Shown here: piece after piece, positions 62,532 to 64,000 of the stretch
Layout of the letters: each line of letters starts with the position of its first letter
Numbering within the stretch: the stretch's first letter is position 1
Source of the DNA: Glaciecola blandensis
Lineage (GTDB): Bacteria; Pseudomonadota; Gammaproteobacteria; Enterobacterales; Alteromonadaceae
DNA length: 64,000 nt
Reading direction: 5' to 3'
Assembly: GCF_031846165.1 (NCBI RefSeq)
Contig: NZ_JAVRIE010000001.1
Span: 434,001 to 498,000 of the forward strand
The notes under the pieces: model-generated
Seen by the model: only the letters and a program-made list of their open reading frames with translations
The model's database searches: none
Told to the model about the DNA's origin: nothing
Made by a program: the position numbers and the translations under genes

Positions 62532-63377
62532 ATGAACGCGATAGATTACGCTAAAAAGGTATCAGACTTGTTTGCAGTGCCCAAGACGGCCATGCGAGTA
62601 AAGACCCTGATCGAGGACGAAACAACCGATGCCGCAAGCATTGCCGCATTGGTGCAGACTGACCCTGGCCTAGCAGCACATATTCTTAGAATTGCAAACA
62701 GTGCTATCTACCGTTTTCCCCGTAAAATTGAACAACTTCAACGAGCTGTCCAAGTCATCGGCACCTCAGCCGTTTATGATTACGCTTTAGTATTTGGTAT
62801 TTCCAATGCCTTTAGTAATGAGCAGAGCGAATTTGTTGACCTCGATAAATTTTGGGAGCAAAGCGTAAGTTGTGCACTATTAGCAAAGCATTTCGGTTCA
62901 CTCAATGGGATCAGAGATGCAGATAGGCTTTTTGTGAGTGGACTCCTACACAACATAGGTGAGTTAGTTGTGCTAAAAGTTAACCCGAATTTAGCTAAAG
63001 ATTGTGGTCGATTTGATTCTCGTCTATTACCTCGCGATTGTCAGCAAGATATTATGGGTTTTACCTTCGCCGAGATTTCGGCAGCCTTATCGCAACACTG
63101 GATGTTGCCGGATTCAATCGTCTCAACGATAGCGATGCAGCATCACGACGACTCAGCAGCGGACATCTTAGAAGTTCAGATCATGCAATTAGCCTACGAT
63201 TTGTCAGTGATTAATACCTTCGGTCACCATTATAGCGTTCAAACCCATTTACCAGAATTTCTGTTTAAATCGCTTAACTTGAGTGAGGAAGATATTGAAG
63301 AGGCGCTAGACATGACAAACTATCAGGTTGAACAGATTATTCATCTATTCAATCCTGACGTCTTTAAAGTGGCTTAA
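62532..63377 (+). CDS. HDOD-domain signalling protein
   Basis: A 281-residue protein with a single HDOD domain, a non-catalytic relative of HD phosphohydrolases. Typical parts are VQTDPGLAAHILRIANSAIY near residue 42-60, LQRAVQVIGTSAVYDYALV near 75-95 and FVSGLLHNIGELVVLKVNPN near 135, where the HD pair of true phosphodiesterases is replaced by HN. Such proteins act as signalling scaffolds, sometimes in c-di-GMP or motility control. The ATG has AGGGA five bases upstream. It lies divergent from a diguanylate cyclase, which suggests but does not prove a link. Confidence 0.88.
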   Translation: MNAIDYAKKVSDLFAVPKTAMRVKTLIEDETTDAASIAALVQTDPGLAAHILRIANSAIYRFPRKIEQLQRAVQVIGTSAVYDYALVFGISNAFSNEQSEFVDLDKFWEQSVSCALLAKHFGSLNGIRDADRLFVSGLLHNIGELVVLKVNPNLAKDCGRFDSRLLPRDCQQDIMGFTFAEISAALSQHWMLPDSIVSTIAMQHHDDSAADILEVQIMQLAYDLSVINTFGHHYSVQTHLPEFLFKSLNLSEEDIEEALDMTNYQVEQIIHLFNPDVFKVA

Positions 63378-63390
63378 GCTACTCGCAAGC

Positions 63391-64000
63391 TTAATCGAAA
63401 ATAGCCACAGTTTGTCTTGATATGGCAATCAATACGCCATGTGAATCCCAAATGTTAGCCTCAGTATGCCCATAACCTCCGGCAGCTTGACGTGTTTCGG
63501 CCTGATACGCAAACCAATCTGTTGGCTTTAACTCACGATGAGGATGGATAAATTCTACATTCCAACTCACTGTACTTGCAGGCGCTGGCCATTTTAACAT
63601 TTGTAATAGTGTCGGAGGCCAAGCATCGATAATACTGATAATATGTGCGTCTGTTACCTTGCCGCGTATTTCTTTAAATCTCATCCAACCATGATAATGC
63701 GACGTTTTTCTTCCAGTAAAAGGTATCCCTCCGCTTTGAATCGACAAGTCAATGTTGCGTAGAAATTTGGGCGTTACTTTCGGGATCGGAGGAATGAAGT
63801 TACCTTTTTTAGGCGCCAACATGTTGTGTTTCTCTTGATTGTCTACACGAATTTTCGACTCTCGACTAGTACCAAAGCATATTTGAGATACAACACAGGT
63901 CTTGCCATTTTGAATCGCTCTGACCATTACTTGGCTAACATTTTTACCTTCTCTGACTATTTCAACATCGATAGAGAACGGTGTCTCTGCCATTAGTGGG
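63391..64000 (-). CDS. TesB-like acyl-CoA thioesterase (N-terminus outside window)
   Basis: Hot-dog-fold thioesterase of the TesB-like family. Visible are the central strands (FSIDVEIVREGKNVSQVMVR), the linker with FIPPIPKVTPKFLRN, and the second hot-dog domain with IISIIDAWPPTLLQMLKWP, SWNVEFIHPHRELKPTDWFA and GGYGHTEANIWDSHGVLIA. The frame stays open through the window edge (CCA CTA before the ATG at 63993), and this ATG corresponds to the middle of the first domain in the family. The real start is therefore beyond base 64000. It is convergent with the HDOD gene. Confidence 0.82.
   Translation of the reverse strand, partial: PLMAETPFSIDVEIVREGKNVSQVMVRAIQNGKTCVVSQICFGTSRESKIRVDNQEKHNMLAPKKGNFIPPIPKVTPKFLRNIDLSIQSGGIPFTGRKTSHYHGWMRFKEIRGKVTDAHIISIIDAWPPTLLQMLKWPAPASTVSWNVEFIHPHRELKPTDWFAYQAETRQAAGGYGHTEANIWDSHGVLIAISRQTVAIFD

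Overview
The window reads as the chromosome of a marine-type gammaproteobacterium, most likely of the order Alteromonadales (Alteromonas/Glaciecola-like). The basis is the gene content and order: smpB/ratA-ratB, ppsR/ppsA, gcvA-DUF423-rlmM, thrS-infC-rpmI-rplT-pheS-pheT-ihfA, and nagZ...csiV-mfd-pilZ-lolC all follow gammaproteobacterial arrangements. The genus is an inference and I could not test it. Coding density is high and even. I see no insertion sequence, prophage, integron, CRISPR array or rRNA operon.

Layout. 1-4.6 kb: the 5' part of smpB, the ratA-ratB pair, and divergent ppsR/ppsA (control of PEP synthase). 4.6-13.6 kb: a gap with a 51-residue basic protein, a YdiJ-type FAD/Fe-S dehydrogenase, a small exported protein, gcvA-DUF423-rlmM, and an EF-G gene outside any str operon. 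13.6-17.6 kb: a MoxR/DUF58/transglutaminase operon. 17.6-22.1 kb: phosphoglucomutase and glycogen phosphorylase, with palindromic candidate operators upstream. 22.2-29.1 kb: a GGDEF/EAL protein, astE plus a HIT protein, then a leftward run ACT protein-yffB-dapE-M15 peptidase-small membrane protein, and a patatin-like lipase. 29.2-35.2 kb: a phosphorelay made of a lone receiver, a REC-GGDEF-EAL protein and a long hybrid histidine kinase. 35.4 kb: tRNA-Val(GAC). 35.6-37.2 kb: two envelope proteins. 37.3-44.7 kb: the translation operon thrS to ihfA, with a recognisable thrS translational operator and an AUU start on infC. 44.7-54.8 kb: a lipoprotein, a penicillin-acylase-family hydrolase, nagZ, a PduO adenosyltransferase, csiV, mfd and a PilZ protein. 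55-59.4 kb: lolC without lolD or lolE, a phosphoribosyltransferase, a CbiM-type permease and a fused cysteine desulfurase-SufE protein. 59.5-64 kb: a glycosyltransferase, a membrane diguanylate cyclase, an HDOD protein and a truncated thioesterase.

How the genes fit together. Most are housekeeping: translation, glycogen use, gluconeogenesis, lysine/peptidoglycan precursors, DNA repair and envelope assembly. A recurring theme is cyclic di-GMP: two GGDEF/EAL proteins, one GGDEF-only protein, one PilZ protein, and a kinase that probably feeds one of the GGDEF/EAL proteins. I found no convincing new multi-gene system. The most interesting items are regulatory (thrS leader, infC start, glgP palindromes, a shared tRNA/kinase promoter) and architectural (CsdA-SufE fusion, lolC alone, EF-G outside the str operon, the phosphorelay cluster).
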